A DNA stretch of 64,000 bases from assembly GCA_017443345.1 (NCBI GenBank), contig JAFSNR010000024.1, positions 45,893-109,892 of the forward strand, given 5' to 3'. Origin of the DNA: Prevotella sp. GTDB taxonomy: Bacteria > Bacteroidota > Bacteroidia > Bacteroidales > Bacteroidaceae. Below, piece by piece: positions 18,165 through 29,006 of this stretch; positions within the stretch are counted from its first letter, which is position 1, and each line of letters starts with the position of its first letter. A program made the translations under genes and the position numbers. The notes beneath the pieces were generated by a model. The model did no database searches. It was not told the origin of the DNA and saw nothing but the letters and a program-made list of their open reading frames with translations.

Positions 18165-18865
18165 TACTTACGTGCTTTGCTGACGGCCTTTGCCACGGCG
18201 AGGGGCTCAGAACCAGTGAACGACTTGTCGATATTACCAGTGAAAACAAATCCATAGAGATTGATGGAGCCATCGGAATAGATCCAGAGCTCATCGCCTT
18301 CAGCATACTTATAGTCGAGTGACTGCGGCTGGTAAGGAGTGGCTTTATTACCCTTTACCTCTTCGTCTTTCGTAAACTTCAGTGTGGCGATATTCTTAAA
18401 GTCATCACCATTGCGTACGGCTACATAGATATTATTCCCCTCAGGTTTGTTGGTCTGTCCACAGAGTGTCAGCTTACCATCGGAGGTGGGCTTCACCTGA
18501 ATCATGCAAGAGCGGGGCACGAGTGTGACGTCTACCACATGATCCTTCGACACACCCTGTGGGGCACGACGGAAAGCCAGAGAGGTCTGGTACTGTCGCA
18601 CAGCTCCGTCGACGGTGAAGTGGCGGCGCGACTTCGTCACGCGCATACCTCTATATTTATTGTCCTGAATCTTATCAGCAGGACGGGTGTCGCCAATGAA
18701 GATGATGCCCTCCTTGGCCGTGCAGGGGTCATTCAGCTCGATTGGCTGGGGTTTACCGTCATCACCATTTTGGATAGTGAACAGGTTGCTCAAGTCGATG
18801 TCAGTCTGTGCATTCACAAACAATGCTGCAAAGAAAGCAGCCAGAAATAATGTCATTTTCTTCAT
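18164..18865 (-). CDS. Secreted beta-rich protein of unknown function, first gene of the operon
   Basis: A 233-residue protein with a clear signal peptide (MKKMTLFLAAFF, cleaved after NAQ). I do not recognise a named family. The last 110 residues (GKLTLCGQTN, then YKYAEGDELWIYSDGSINLYGF) look like the jelly-roll module that precedes pectate lyases in Prevotella, so it may be a free carbohydrate-binding protein. It is first in a six-gene rhamnogalacturonan operon and coupled by a 1-base overlap to the large GH2. Confidence 0.7.
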   Translation of the reverse strand: MKKMTLFLAAFFAALFVNAQTDIDLSNLFTIQNGDDGKPQPIELNDPCTAKEGIIFIGDTRPADKIQDNKYRGMRVTKSRRHFTVDGAVRQYQTSLAFRRAPQGVSKDHVVDVTLVPRSCMIQVKPTSDGKLTLCGQTNKPEGNNIYVAVRNGDDFKNIATLKFTKDEEVKGNKATPYQPQSLDYKYAEGDELWIYSDGSINLYGFVFTGNIDKSFTGSEPLAVAKAVSKARK

Positions 18866-18904
18866 AATGATAAAGCTTTTAGTTCCAAAAATTGATTTCC
18901 TGCT

Positions 18905-18959
18905 GCAAAATTATACTAATTATTAATGGAATATCATGCATTTACGTGCGAAAAAATGG
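18905..18959 (-). promoter_or_regulatory. Operon promoter with putative HTCS site, copy C
   Basis: The minus-strand -7 box TAATTTTGC is at 18905-18913 with no -33 TTTG. The motif at 18930-18959 matches copies A and B at AATAT, ATG, GTGC and the second ATGG, starting 17 bases from the -7 box. It lies between the operon and the divergent regulator gene. Confidence 0.55.
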
Positions 18960-18989
18960 GAAAATGTACGCGGATTCAAAATAATTGCT

Positions 18990-18998
18990 TATATTTGC
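18990..18998 (+). promoter_or_regulatory. -7 box of the hybrid two-component gene
   Basis: TATATTTGC, 21 bases before the ATG at 19020. No TTTG is seen at -33. The motif-C site lies just upstream, so the regulator could also control itself. Confidence 0.6.
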
Positions 18999-19019
18999 AT
19001 CCAATAAGACCTATAATAG

Positions 19020-22000
19020 ATGAAACAGATGAAGTTACTAACCATTATAATTCTTTGGCTGCTCTTTTCTTTGGATGTTAATAGCCAAACAAATATCCAT
19101 GTACGTTCTCGCCAGTTGACGGCCGAAAATGGATTGAAAACCAATTATGTACGTGGAATAGTACAGGATCCGAGAGGCTATCTATGGATGGGAGCTACCA
19201 ATGGTTTGATACGGTACAATGGCTATACGGCAGAATTGTTAGTGCCTGATAGTCTCAGCAACCGATTGCTGCTCGATGAGCGCGTGCAGTCCGTAGAATT
19301 GTGGCTCGACCGCTTTATCTGGATCCGACTCCGTGGACGAAAATACAGCTGTTATGATACGCAGACTAATCAGTTTGTGGATTATACTGGTGAAAATACC
19401 ATGAGCGAAAGCTTTAAAACCAGCAATATCATGAGCAATGGTGAGTTATGGCTGTCAGACCCGGATAAAGGGTGTAAGGTTATTCGTTTTGACAATCAGC
19501 ACTTTATCTGTCAGCGCAAACCTTATTCTGACCTTCCCCAACAACAGATGCCCAAACTGCCAGCATCAGTTGTCGCCCACCTTTCAGGAAAAAAACATGA
19601 AATAACCAAAGACAATCATGACAATACTGTTGCCATTGTAGAATCAGGTGAGATTTGGCATGTCAATAACAAGACGGGGCAAATCATTCATCTCTCCAAT
19701 ATCTACAGTAGCGAATTGGTGCGACTGAATGGCAGGCCCCGCATTGGTGTTGTTACTGATAAAGAAGGAAAGATCTGGATCTCCACTTATGGAAATGGAC
19801 TTTTCGTTCACAACCCTCAAACAGAAGAAACGACCCATTTCTTGAAACTACCATTCAATACTGCACCCATCCAGACCAACTATTTGATGAGTATCTTTGA
19901 AGACAAGGGCGGCAATATATGGGTAAGTCAGGAAAATATGGGTGTAGTCTGCATCAGCAAACAAACCATTAAGACAGATTTTGTCAACTTTACTGAAACA
20001 GAAAGCCTGGATCACAGTAACAGCATACACCTATTGAGTCGCATCGGTAACCGTATCTATGTTGGTAATCATTACAACGGTCTTAAAATTGCTGATGGCT
20101 TATTGAATTTCACCCAAGAAATAAAAGGCTATGATGATGACATCGTGGCTGTATGTCAGGATTATGCAGGAGCTGTTTGGGTGGGAACCCGTCAGAGTGG
20201 TATTTATGTGGATAAACAGAATTTGCGACATGATAAGAACAAGCCTGAATCACTCACTAGTGGCAAGATCAGTGATATTGTCAGCGATGCACAAGGCAGG
20301 ATATGGATCAGTTTCTTCGATGGCGGTGTAGATTTAGCTGAATCTGATGGTAAAGGTGGTTACACATTCCGCCATCTCTTTACAGGAAAACATTCCGTCT
20401 TGCATCCAAGACAGCTACTTGTGGATCATGGAGGTTACATTTGGCTAACGTCTGACGTGGGGCTATTCGTCTTCCAACCTGAAAAACTCATGAAGGATCC
20501 TTCAGCCTATCAACGCCTGCATGTGAACACTGAAGCCCCAGAGAGTGACGAGATCCACTGCATTTACGAGGATTCCAGACATGGTGTCGTAGTTGGTACT
20601 GTTGGCAGTGGAGTAGCTGTGTTTGACAATCGGAATCCCGGACATGCCAAGCTGTTCCAGACTTTTTCAACTGAGAATGGTCTGCCTCATAACAATATCC
20701 AGCAGATTATAGAAGATGATAAAGGCTACATTTGGGTGGGAACTGACCGTGGTATTGGACGTTATGACGTTAAAGAGAATCGGACAATCAGTCTGCTTCC
20801 AGCTAGTACACCACTTGGAAATATGTTCATAGAGAATGCCGTCTGCAGATTGGATGACGGGCGACTGGCCTTTGGAACCAGACAAGGCATTGTGGTGGTC
20901 GATCCCCTTTCCGTATCAATCAACAAGCCTCTCTTCAAACTGCGTATCACAAATTTTGAGATTAACGGTGTCAGTGTTCTCTATTATAAAGATGGTAGTT
21001 TGATTAGCGATCTTAATAAGGAGGATGGAAAAGTCGTATTAAGTCATAATGACAATTCACTTGTATTCAGATTTTCAGATTTTGAATATAATGAAGGACT
21101 AACCACTCGCTATACCTATCGGTTGCAGGGATTTGACAAAGACTGGTCGCCATTATCTGCAGAGAATTATGCTGTTTATAAGAATCTTGAGCCCGGTAAT
21201 TATATCTTCGAAGTAAAGGCACAGAATTCAAATGATGAATGGAATGAGGCCGTTATCAGTTTGCCTGTCACCATCCGCCCTCCTTTCTGGAACACATGGC
21301 AGGCTTATCTAATCTATTTCCTTCTTGGCATAGCTATCTTCTGGACAGCCTTCCGTTATTTTAAACGTATCAACGAATTACGCAACCGCATCAAAGTGGA
21401 GCAGCAGTTGACGGAATTCAAGATGCAATTCTTTACCAACATATCGCATGAGTTCCGTACGCCGTTGACCATCATTCGCGGATCCATGGAACGTATCCGT
21501 ACCATCGATAAGATGCCTGGAGAGATGAAACAGCCTCTTTTCTCTATGCAGAAGAGCTCCGATCGTCTGTTGAGAATGATTAATCAGTTGCTGGAATTCA
21601 GCAAAATGCATGAGAACAAGCTACATCTTGCTGTTGAGGAGACAGAAGTGGTCAGTTTCCTGCGCGATATTTTCAACACCTTTAAGGATATGGCAGAGAC
21701 TAAGCACATTAGCTACATGTTCACAACCAATGCCAAGTCAATCATGATGCTGATAGACAGAAGTTATTTGGACAAGATTGCCTATAATCTCATTTCCAAT
21801 GCCTTCAAATATACGCCCAGTCATCATGACATTACGGTCAGGGTAAAACAAGAGGAAAATCAGTTGCGCTTGATGGTAGAGGATACAGGTGTAGGTATTC
21901 CGAAAGAGAAACAGAAAGAACTGTTTGAGCGCTTCAATCAAAGTGTCTTCTCTCGTGACAGCATCGGCATTGGCCTTCACTTGACTCATGAACTGGTGCG

Positions 22001-22994
22001 CGTTCATCATGGTACCATCAGCTATGAAGAGAACCCGAAAGGAGGTAGTATCTTTGTTGTTACTCTACCCATGGACAGGAGTGTCTATAGCGAGAATGAA
22101 ATGATGAAGGCGGATAACGCCATTGCCATTGAGGAAGAAGAGAATCAGACCAGTTATAATCTCGAGGAATACCGAGAGATGCCACCTATCCCCATCAACA
22201 AGCGGAACATTCTCATTGTGGAAGATGACAGCGATGTAAGAGACTATCTTCAGCATGAACTACAGCATTACTTCGTTGTTACTTCTGCCAATGATGGCCA
22301 AGAGGCCTTGGAAAAGATGGAAGAAGAAAAGCCTGAACTGATAGTGACTGATGCCGTCATGCCTGTTATGGATGGTTTTGAGCTCATTAAGCGAGTTCGC
22401 AGCAACAACGAGTGGTCGGATATTCCCATTATCCTGCTGACGGCACTTAGCAGTGAGGCTGATAATATCAAAGGTATTAAAGCTGGTGCGGAGGCTTATA
22501 TCAAAAAGCCATTTAGTCCGAATATGCTGATTATCAGGATCAGCAAACTGTTAGAGCAACGTGATAAGTTGAAAGTGTCGTATGCCAAAGAGGTCGTGGG
22601 CAACGTGACAACTCCAGAAGTACTGATAAACGAGTCGGACAGACGACTCAGGGAGCAGATGGAAGTCTGGATGAAATCCCATATCAGTGACACTCAGGTT
22701 ACCGCTGACAGCTTTGCACAAGCACTGGGTTACGGACGCACTAATTTCTTCAAGAAAGTCAAGCAATTGACTGGTATGTCACCCAACGACTACATTAAGA
22801 AGATGCGTATGGAAGAAGCAGCCTCATTGCTGACAAGCACCAATATGACAGCTGCTGAAGTTGCTTTTAAGTGTGGCTTCGAAGACCAATATTACTTCAG
22901 TAAGAGCTTTAAGAAATATTATGGCTTGCCCCCTTCACAGTACAGGAAAGGAGACAAGCCACAAAAGGAGGATATTCCTAAAGAGGAAGATTAG
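19020..22994 (+). CDS. Hybrid two-component system sensor/regulator (HTCS)
   Basis: A 1324-residue single-protein two-component regulator in the inner membrane. A signal peptide (ends NSQ) is followed by two-component propeller repeats forming a periplasmic sensor (about 25-670), a Y_Y_Y domain (about 680-755), one membrane helix (about 762-782), a histidine kinase with His810 in NISHEFRTP, the ATPase motifs [10 protein letters not shown] and DTGVGIP, a receiver domain with phospho-acceptor Asp1111 (VTDAVMP), and a C-terminal AraC-type DNA-binding domain (about 1215-1315). Proteins of this kind bind a glycan fragment and switch on the matching locus. It is divergent from the rhamnogalacturonan operon, so rhamnogalacturonan oligosaccharide is the likely signal. 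The stop overlaps that of metG. Confidence 0.95.
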   Translation: MKQMKLLTIIILWLLFSLDVNSQTNIHVRSRQLTAENGLKTNYVRGIVQDPRGYLWMGATNGLIRYNGYTAELLVPDSLSNRLLLDERVQSVELWLDRFIWIRLRGRKYSCYDTQTNQFVDYTGENTMSESFKTSNIMSNGELWLSDPDKGCKVIRFDNQHFICQRKPYSDLPQQQMPKLPASVVAHLSGKKHEITKDNHDNTVAIVESGEIWHVNNKTGQIIHLSNIYSSELVRLNGRPRIGVVTDKEGKIWISTYGNGLFVHNPQTEETTHFLKLPFNTAPIQTNYLMSIFEDKGGNIWVSQENMGVVCISKQTIKTDFVNFTETESLDHSNSIHLLSRIGNRIYVGNHYNGLKIADGLLNFTQEIKGYDDDIVAVCQDYAGAVWVGTRQSGIYVDKQNLRHDKNKPESLTSGKISDIVSDAQGRIWISFFDGGVDLAESDGKGGYTFRHLFTGKHSVLHPRQLLVDHGGYIWLTSDVGLFVFQPEKLMKDPSAYQRLHVNTEAPESDEIHCIYEDSRHGVVVGTVGSGVAVFDNRNPGHAKLFQTFSTENGLPHNNIQQIIEDDKGYIWVGTDRGIGRYDVKENRTISLLPASTPLGNMFIENAVCRLDDGRLAFGTRQGIVVVDPLSVSINKPLFKLRITNFEINGVSVLYYKDGSLISDLNKEDGKVVLSHNDNSLVFRFSDFEYNEGLTTRYTYRLQGFDKDWSPLSAENYAVYKNLEPGNYIFEVKAQNSNDEWNEAVISLPVTIRPPFWNTWQAYLIYFLLGIAIFWTAFRYFKRINELRNRIKVEQQLTEFKMQFFTNISHEFRTPLTIIRGSMERIRTIDKMPGEMKQPLFSMQKSSDRLLRMINQLLEFSKMHENKLHLAVEETEVVSFLRDIFNTFKDMAETKHISYMFTTNAKSIMMLIDRSYLDKIAYNLISNAFKYTPSHHDITVRVKQEENQLRLMVEDTGVGIPKEKQKELFERFNQSVFSRDSIGIGLHLTHELVRVHHGTISYEENPKGGSIFVVTLPMDRSVYSENEMMKADNAIAIEEEENQTSYNLEEYREMPPIPINKRNILIVEDDSDVRDYLQHELQHYFVVTSANDGQEALEKMEEEKPELIVTDAVMPVMDGFELIKRVRSNNEWSDIPIILLTALSSEADNIKGIKAGAEAYIKKPFSPNMLIIRISKLLEQRDKLKVSYAKEVVGNVTTPEVLINESDRRLREQMEVWMKSHISDTQVTADSFAQALGYGRTNFFKKVKQLTGMSPNDYIKKMRMEEAASLLTSTNMTAAEVAFKCGFEDQYYFSKSFKKYYGLPPSQYRKGDKPQKEDIPKEED

Positions 22995-25057
22995 CCTACC
23001 TGGCTACCAGGTTTAACATCCTTGGTTGTTGTTACAACGCTCAGGCTTTCGTCAGCATCTACGGCAGAGAGGATCATACCTTGGCTCTCGATACCCATCA
23101 TCTGGCGAGGTGCGAAATTGGCTACGAAGAGGATGCGCTTGCCAATAAGCTCTTCTGGATTCTCATAGAACTGAGCGATACCAGAGCAGATGGTGCGATC
23201 TGTGCCAGAACCATCGTCGATGGTGAACTGAAGCAATTTCTTACTCTTCTTCACCTTCTGACAATCCTTAACCAGACCTACACGGATGTCAAGCTTCTCG
23301 AACTCCTCGAAGCTTACTGTATCCTTGATAGGATCTGCCTTATATGCTGCAGCCTCGTTAGCTTTCTTGGTTGCCTCGAGCTTGTCGAGCTGCTTCTGGA
23401 TAACGTCGTCCTCAATCTTCTCGAACAGCAGAGCAGGCTCACCCAGCTGATGACCTGCCTCCAGGAGGTCGGTAGAACCCAACTGCTCCCACTCGAAGTT
23501 ATCAATCTTCAGCATCTCACGAAGCTTCTTGCTTGAGAATGGCAGGAATGGCTCGAAGGCGATAGCAAGATTAGCTGTCAACTGCAAGCAGATGTTCAGG
23601 ATAGTCTCACAACGCTTTGGATCAGTCTTCCAAACCTTCCAAGGCTCACACTCGGTGATGTATTTGTTACCAATACGAGCCAGGTTCATAGCCTCGAACT
23701 GAGCATCGCGGAACTTGAACTGCTCCAGCAGAGCCTCAACCTTACCCTTCACATCCTTAAACTCCTCAAGGGCTGCCTTATCTACATCTTGCAGTTCGCC
23801 ACAAGCAGGCACAATGCCATTCCAGTACTTCTTAGTCAACTGGAGGGCACGATTCACGAAGTTGCCATAGACGGCAACCAGTTCGTTGTTATTGCGATCC
23901 TGGAAGTCCTTCCAAGTGAAGTTGTTGTCTTTTGTCTCAGGCGCATTGGCAGTCAGCACATAGCGCAGCACGTCCTGTTTGCCAGGCATGTCTATCAGAT
24001 ACTCGTGCAGCCATACGGCCCAGTTGCGCGAGGTCGAGATCTTATCGTTCTCAAGGTTCAGGAACTCGTTGGCGGGCACGTTGTCGGGCATGATATACTT
24101 GCCGTGAGCCTTCATCATCACAGGGAAGATGATGCAGTGGAACACGATGTTGTCCTTACCGATGAAGTGAACCAGGCGCGTATCCTCATCCTGCCACCAT
24201 TTCTCCCAGTTGCCCCACTTCTCTGGCTCCTTCTGACACAACTCGACCGTATTCGATACATAGCCGATAGGCGCATCGAACCATACGTAGAGCACCTTGC
24301 CCTCAGCATCCTGCACAGGCACGGGGATACCCCAGTCCAAGTCGCGAGTCATGGCACGAGGCTGCAGGTCCATATCAAGCCAACTCTTGCACTGGCCGTA
24401 AACGTTAGGACGCCACTCCTTGTGCTCCTCCAGAATCCACTGCTTCAACCAGTCCTGATACTCGTTCAGAGGCAGATACCAGTTCTTGGTCTTCTTCAGC
24501 ACAGGCGTAGAACCGCTGATAGTCGATTTGGGATTGATCAGCTCTGTTGGCGAGAGGTCGCGTCCGCACTTCTCGCACTGGTCGCCGTATGCTCCCTCGT
24601 TGTGGCAATGAGGACACTCACCAGTTACATAGCGATCAGCCAGGAACTGCTTAGCCTCCTCATCATAGAGCTGCTCTGTTGTCTCCTCAGTCAGCTTACC
24701 CTCGTCGTAGAGTTTCTTAAACCACTCAGCGGCAAACTTGTGATGCGTCTCGCTGGTGGTGCGGCTGTAGATATCGAACGAGATGCCGAACTCCTCGAAC
24801 GAGTCCTTAATCATCTTGTGATAGCGGTCTACTACATCCTGTGGCGTGATACCCTCCTTACGGGCACGAACCGTGATGGGCACACCATGCTCGTCTGAGC
24901 CTCCGATAAACAGCACCTCGCGCTTCTTCAGTCTGAGATAGCGCACATAAATATCAGCAGGTACATATACACCAGCCAGGTGTCCGATATGTACACCGCC
25001 ATTAGCATAGGGCAGCGCCGACGTCACCGTCGTACGCTTAAATGTCTTGTTTTCCAT
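22991..25057 (-). CDS. metG: Methionyl-tRNA synthetase
   Basis: A 688-residue class I synthetase that charges tRNA-Met in the cytoplasm. The HIGH motif is HIGH in GGVHIGHL (near residue 21), the zinc knuckle is CPHCHNEG...CEKCG (about 150-165), and the KMSKS equivalent is KISTS (near 340). A C-terminal tRNA-binding domain (about 585-688, FEKLDIRVG) supports dimer formation. It is a housekeeping gene convergent with the HTCS gene; the two stop codons overlap. It has its own promoter at 25089. Confidence 0.97.
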   Translation of the reverse strand: MENKTFKRTTVTSALPYANGGVHIGHLAGVYVPADIYVRYLRLKKREVLFIGGSDEHGVPITVRARKEGITPQDVVDRYHKMIKDSFEEFGISFDIYSRTTSETHHKFAAEWFKKLYDEGKLTEETTEQLYDEEAKQFLADRYVTGECPHCHNEGAYGDQCEKCGRDLSPTELINPKSTISGSTPVLKKTKNWYLPLNEYQDWLKQWILEEHKEWRPNVYGQCKSWLDMDLQPRAMTRDLDWGIPVPVQDAEGKVLYVWFDAPIGYVSNTVELCQKEPEKWGNWEKWWQDEDTRLVHFIGKDNIVFHCIIFPVMMKAHGKYIMPDNVPANEFLNLENDKISTSRNWAVWLHEYLIDMPGKQDVLRYVLTANAPETKDNNFTWKDFQDRNNNELVAVYGNFVNRALQLTKKYWNGIVPACGELQDVDKAALEEFKDVKGKVEALLEQFKFRDAQFEAMNLARIGNKYITECEPWKVWKTDPKRCETILNICLQLTANLAIAFEPFLPFSSKKLREMLKIDNFEWEQLGSTDLLEAGHQLGEPALLFEKIEDDVIQKQLDKLEATKKANEAAAYKADPIKDTVSFEEFEKLDIRVGLVKDCQKVKKSKKLLQFTIDDGSGTDRTICSGIAQFYENPEELIGKRILFVANFAPRQMMGIESQGMILSAVDADESLSVVTTTKDVKPGSQVG

Positions 25058-25088
25058 TTCTTAAAATACGTATTTTTTGAATTTGGCG

Positions 25089-25097
25089 GCAAAATTA
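25089..25097 (-). promoter_or_regulatory. -7 box of metG
   Basis: Minus-strand TAATTTTGC about 32 bases upstream of the metG start. Confidence 0.6.
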
Positions 25098-25099
25098 AT

Positions 25100-25138
25100 A
25101 AAAAAACCGCAGACTGCAAAGGTCTGCGGCTTTTTTTT
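25100..25138. terminator. Bidirectional-type intrinsic terminator
   Basis: CCGCAGAC (25107-25114) pairs with GTCTGCGG (25122-25129). The stem has an A-run on its left and a T-run on its right, so it can stop transcription from the GH127 gene on the minus strand. It almost touches the GH127 stop codon. Confidence 0.85.
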
Positions 25139-27188
25139 AATCATCAAGGCCGGAAAGGCTTCGTGCAAGCCATACATCCATTTTGCCTGCACCACGATGG
25201 TTCCAGGCATAATAAGGGATGAGTCTGACTCTGACATCCTTGGCAGCGAGTTTGCCATCAGGAGTGATGGAGGCCTCCTGAGCCTGGGCGGTGATGGCTG
25301 TCACCTGGAAAGTCTTGTTGTCACCCTCTGTGTTCTGGATGCCATAGCCCTCCTCCAGCTCGAACTGAGGCTGACGGGCCAGCAGCAGATGGTGAGGATT
25401 GATGCCCGCGTTATCAGCCCACTCAGCACAATAGACCAGTGGTCCGCGCTCTACGGCGATGCGTCCACGATCGTCAGCGACTCTCAGATTAGCCAAAACG
25501 GTGCGAACAGGCATGTCGAAATGAATACGAACGATGTCGCCCTTCTTCCAGTTGCGGTTGATGGCGAGGTAGCCGTTCTGCAACTCACCGTCAACGCGCT
25601 GCCCATTCACCGTTACTTCATAGCCTGAAAGGATATCGTCGCTGAAGGAATAGAGATCGCTGGGCACTACCTTATTCAGCACCCAACCAGGGATACGCAC
25701 CATCATGTTGAAGGTCTTGGCCTTGTTCTGGAGCACCTTGATGGCGATGTCACCGTTCCAAGGGTATTCCGTCGTTTCTTCAAGGGTCACGTTCTTACCA
25801 TTCACCTGGATGGTAGCAGTATTGGCTGCGAAGAGGTTCACGTAGAGGTTGTTGTCACGCACACCATAGATATAGCCTGGCATCGAGGGGATGAAACGGC
25901 TGAGGTTTGACGGGCAGCAGGCACAGCCAAACCAGGGCTGGCGGGTCATCGTGTTGTCTGCATTGAATCGATAGTGCCCGTCGCTGCTCAAGGGGTTGGG
26001 ATAGAAGAATCTGCCTCCGTCGACACTCATGCCGCTGATGACACCATTATATAAGGTGCGCTCGAGACAGTCGATATACTTGGCATCACCATGGAGCAGG
26101 AACATACGCTCGAAGAGGTACACCATCGAAATAGCTGCACAGGTCTCATTGTAGGCAGTCAGGTTAGGCAACTCGTAGTCGGCACCAAAGGCCTCGCCCT
26201 GATGACGGGCACCTACGCCTCCCGTGAGGTAATATTTCCTGGAAACGATGTTCTCGTAGATGGTATCGATGGCCTTGATATAGTCCTCGTCACCTGTCAA
26301 GGCAGCAACATCGGCCATACTGGCATACATATAGCCAGCACGTACGGCATGTCCCCAAGCTTCTGTCTGGTCTGTCACAGGTTTGTCACTCTGAGAATAG
26401 ATGTCGTGACGCTGCGTCTTGCCACGATAGTCGAGCAGGAATTTGGCCTCGTCGAGGTATTTCTTCTCACCTGTAAGTACGTAGAGACGGGCGAGGGCCA
26501 TCTCCGCAATCTGATGACCAGGAACCACACAAGCCTGTCCAGCATTGGGACCCACCTCCTTGATGACACAATCAGCGTAGCGCTTGGCGATATCGAGGAA
26601 CTTCGTCGAGCCTGTGGCCTGATAATGGGCACAGGCGGCATCGACCATGTGTCCGAGGTTATAGAGCTCGTGGCTCAGGATCTCTTCCACCTCCCAGCGC
26701 TTCTTGCCGCTCCACTGGTGAGGATGCTCAGGGTTGATGGTGCGGGCGGTGTAGAGATAGCCATCAGGTTCCTGGGCTGCACCCACGACATCGAGCACGG
26801 AGTCGATATAGGCCTTCAGCTTCTGGTCTGGATAGGTCTGGAGCACATAGCTCGCACCCTCGATGGTCTTATAGACATCAGTATCGTCGAATGAGAAGCC
26901 CATGAACTTCGAAACGTCCCACTCGGGAGTCTGGAGTCCGGGGTGTCCAGGATGCTGGAGCGTGTAGGCTGCCATCTCGAAGTTCTTGTAACGATGCTCC
27001 GTCTCGCATTTTGAGAAAGCGAGTGGAATCGTCACCTCACGGGCAGCTTGGATGCGATTGCCCCAGAAGGTGTTGGGTGTAATCTTCACTGAAGTGAAAG
27101 GAACCTGGGTATAAGGATACCCGCTCTGGGCAGAAACAGTGCCCCAACAGAGTGCAAAAAAGCAGATAAGTGCTGTAAAACGTCTCAT
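25137..27188 (-). CDS. GH127 beta-L-arabinofuranosidase
   Basis: A 683-residue secreted enzyme of family GH127 (formerly DUF1680). It has a signal peptide (ends VSAQ), an alpha/alpha barrel (about 30-430) and C-terminal beta domains. The cysteine cluster GCACCPSN, with a Glu upstream in YNETCAA, matches the zinc-bound Cys nucleophile of HypBA1. Family GH146, also a beta-L-arabinofuranosidase, is the alternative, but the length suits GH127. It releases terminal beta-linked arabinofuranose, as found in plant extensin or RG-II. I use the ATG at 27188; a longer reading to 27341 would run across the promoter. Confidence 0.85.
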   Translation of the reverse strand: MRRFTALICFFALCWGTVSAQSGYPYTQVPFTSVKITPNTFWGNRIQAAREVTIPLAFSKCETEHRYKNFEMAAYTLQHPGHPGLQTPEWDVSKFMGFSFDDTDVYKTIEGASYVLQTYPDQKLKAYIDSVLDVVGAAQEPDGYLYTARTINPEHPHQWSGKKRWEVEEILSHELYNLGHMVDAACAHYQATGSTKFLDIAKRYADCVIKEVGPNAGQACVVPGHQIAEMALARLYVLTGEKKYLDEAKFLLDYRGKTQRHDIYSQSDKPVTDQTEAWGHAVRAGYMYASMADVAALTGDEDYIKAIDTIYENIVSRKYYLTGGVGARHQGEAFGADYELPNLTAYNETCAAISMVYLFERMFLLHGDAKYIDCLERTLYNGVISGMSVDGGRFFYPNPLSSDGHYRFNADNTMTRQPWFGCACCPSNLSRFIPSMPGYIYGVRDNNLYVNLFAANTATIQVNGKNVTLEETTEYPWNGDIAIKVLQNKAKTFNMMVRIPGWVLNKVVPSDLYSFSDDILSGYEVTVNGQRVDGELQNGYLAINRNWKKGDIVRIHFDMPVRTVLANLRVADDRGRIAVERGPLVYCAEWADNAGINPHHLLLARQPQFELEEGYGIQNTEGDNKTFQVTAITAQAQEASITPDGKLAAKDVRVRLIPYYAWNHRGAGKMDVWLARSLSGLDD

Positions 27189-27215
27189 ATTGTTTTTGTT
27201 TTGAGTAATTTGGTT

Positions 27216-27277
27216 GCAAAGATACAAAAATCTTCTTAAAGCCTCGTGATAATTTGGGAATTTTTTAGTATATTTGC
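27216..27277. promoter_or_regulatory. Divergent promoters of GH127 and fhs
   Basis: Minus-strand TATCTTTGC at 27216-27224 serves GH127. Plus-strand TATATTTGC at 27269-27277 serves fhs and leaves a leader of about 15 bases. Confidence 0.7.
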
Positions 27278-27294
27278 AGGCAAAATTATCAACG

Positions 27295-28974
27295 ATGAAA
27301 ACAGATATACAGATTGCACGTGAATGTAAGCTTGAACACATCAGTGAAATAGCTTCCCGTCTTGGTATCCCAACGGATGAGATAGAACCCTATGGACGAT
27401 ACATGGCCAAGGTGCCCATCTCGCTGATTGACGAGAAGAAAGTGAGTCAGAGTAACCTGATCCTGGTTACTGCCATCAGCCCTACGAAAGCCGGTATTGG
27501 CAAGACGACTGTCAGTATCGGACTGACGCTGGGACTGAATAAAATAGGCAAGAATGCTGCAGTTGCCTTGCGTGAACCCTCGTTAGGTCCTTGTTTCGGC
27601 ATGAAAGGTGGTGCGGCAGGCGGCGGCTATTCCCAGGTATTGCCTATGGAGAAGATCAACCTCCACTTCACAGGTGATTTCCATGCTGTCACATCAGCCC
27701 ATAACACCATCAGCGCCATGCTCGACAACTACATCTACCAGCATCGGAAAGAAGGTTTCTCGCTCCGTGAGATATTCTGGAAACGTGTGCTCGATGTGAA
27801 CGATCGTGCTTTGCGCAACGTGGTGACGGGGCTTCGTGGTGATGGTGTTGTCGCTGAGACAGGCTTCGATATCACCCCCGCCTCGGAACTGATGGCTATC
27901 CTCTGTCTGGCCACCAGCGAGAAGGATCTGCAGCGTCGTATCGAAAATATCGTGCTGGGCATCACAGCCGACGGCAAGCTCTTCAAGGTGAAGGACCTCG
28001 GTGTGGCTGGGGCCATCACCGTGCTGATGCGCGATGCCCTGAATCCTAATCTTGTGCAGACCACCGAACATACACCTGCCTATATTCATGGAGGTCCATT
28101 CGCCAATATCGCCCATGGTTGCTCCAGTGTAGTCGCCACGAAAATGGCGATGACGTTTAGTGACTACGTGGTGACAGAGGCTGGTTTCGGAGCAGACCTC
28201 GGTGCCGAGAAGTTCTTCGATATCAAGTGCCGCAAGACGGGACTCCAGCCCCGACTGGTCGTTATCGTAGCCACTACTCAGGGTCTGAAGATGCATGGAG
28301 GTGTTGACCTCGAACATATCAAGGAACCAAATGCCAAAGGACTGACGGAAGGTCTGAAGAACCTCAATCGCCACATCCGTAACATGCAGGGCTTCGGACA
28401 GCCCGTTGTCGTCACACTTAATCGTTATGATAGTGACTTGGCAGAGGAGATTGACATCGTCCGTAAGAACTGTGAGGATCTGGGTGTGGGCTTTGCTGTG
28501 AACGAGGCTTTCCTGAAGGGTGGCGAGGGTGCTACCCAGCTGGCTCAGACCGTTGTCGACACCATCGAGCGTCAGCGTCCGCTGCCCATCCGTTTCACAT
28601 ACAAGGAAGCCGACTGTCTGGAAGACAAGATCGAGAAAGTGTGCAAAGGCATCTATGGTGCCGCTGGCGTGGAGTACAGTAAGACGGCGAAAAAGAAACT
28701 CGAGGACCTGCGCCGCACCTTTACCGACGAGGACGGTGCCATCGCTCATTACCCTGTCTGCATCGCCAAGACGCAGTTCTCGTTCTCGGCCGATTCCACG
28801 CGATATGGTTCTCCCGAGGGCTTTACCATCCGCATTCGCGACGTCATTTTGAATTGCGGTAGTGAGATGATTGTGGCCATTGCTGGCGATATGCTCCGTA
28901 TGCCAGGACTGCCTAAGAGTCCGCAGGCTGAGCGTATCACCATCGAAAACGGCGTGATCGAAGGACTATCCTAG
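27295..28974 (+). CDS. fhs: Formate-tetrahydrofolate ligase
   Basis: A 559-residue cytoplasmic enzyme that makes 10-formyl-tetrahydrofolate from formate, ATP and tetrahydrofolate. The P-loop is in [11 protein letters not shown]-like [11 protein letters not shown] (near residue 65), followed by [19 protein letters not shown] and the long conserved core. The start is the ATG at 27295, 18 bases from the -7 box; the TTG at 27274 lies inside that box and is rejected. A GH51 gene follows 32 bases later on the same strand with no visible terminator between, so some read-through is likely. Confidence 0.97.
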   Translation: MKTDIQIARECKLEHISEIASRLGIPTDEIEPYGRYMAKVPISLIDEKKVSQSNLILVTAISPTKAGIGKTTVSIGLTLGLNKIGKNAAVALREPSLGPCFGMKGGAAGGGYSQVLPMEKINLHFTGDFHAVTSAHNTISAMLDNYIYQHRKEGFSLREIFWKRVLDVNDRALRNVVTGLRGDGVVAETGFDITPASELMAILCLATSEKDLQRRIENIVLGITADGKLFKVKDLGVAGAITVLMRDALNPNLVQTTEHTPAYIHGGPFANIAHGCSSVVATKMAMTFSDYVVTEAGFGADLGAEKFFDIKCRKTGLQPRLVVIVATTQGLKMHGGVDLEHIKEPNAKGLTEGLKNLNRHIRNMQGFGQPVVVTLNRYDSDLAEEIDIVRKNCEDLGVGFAVNEAFLKGGEGATQLAQTVVDTIERQRPLPIRFTYKEADCLEDKIEKVCKGIYGAAGVEYSKTAKKKLEDLRRTFTDEDGAIAHYPVCIAKTQFSFSADSTRYGSPEGFTIRIRDVILNCGSEMIVAIAGDMLRMPGLPKSPQAERITIENGVIEGLS

Positions 28975-29006
28975 ACTCTTCAAATTTAAATCCTAATTGT
29001 CAAGAT

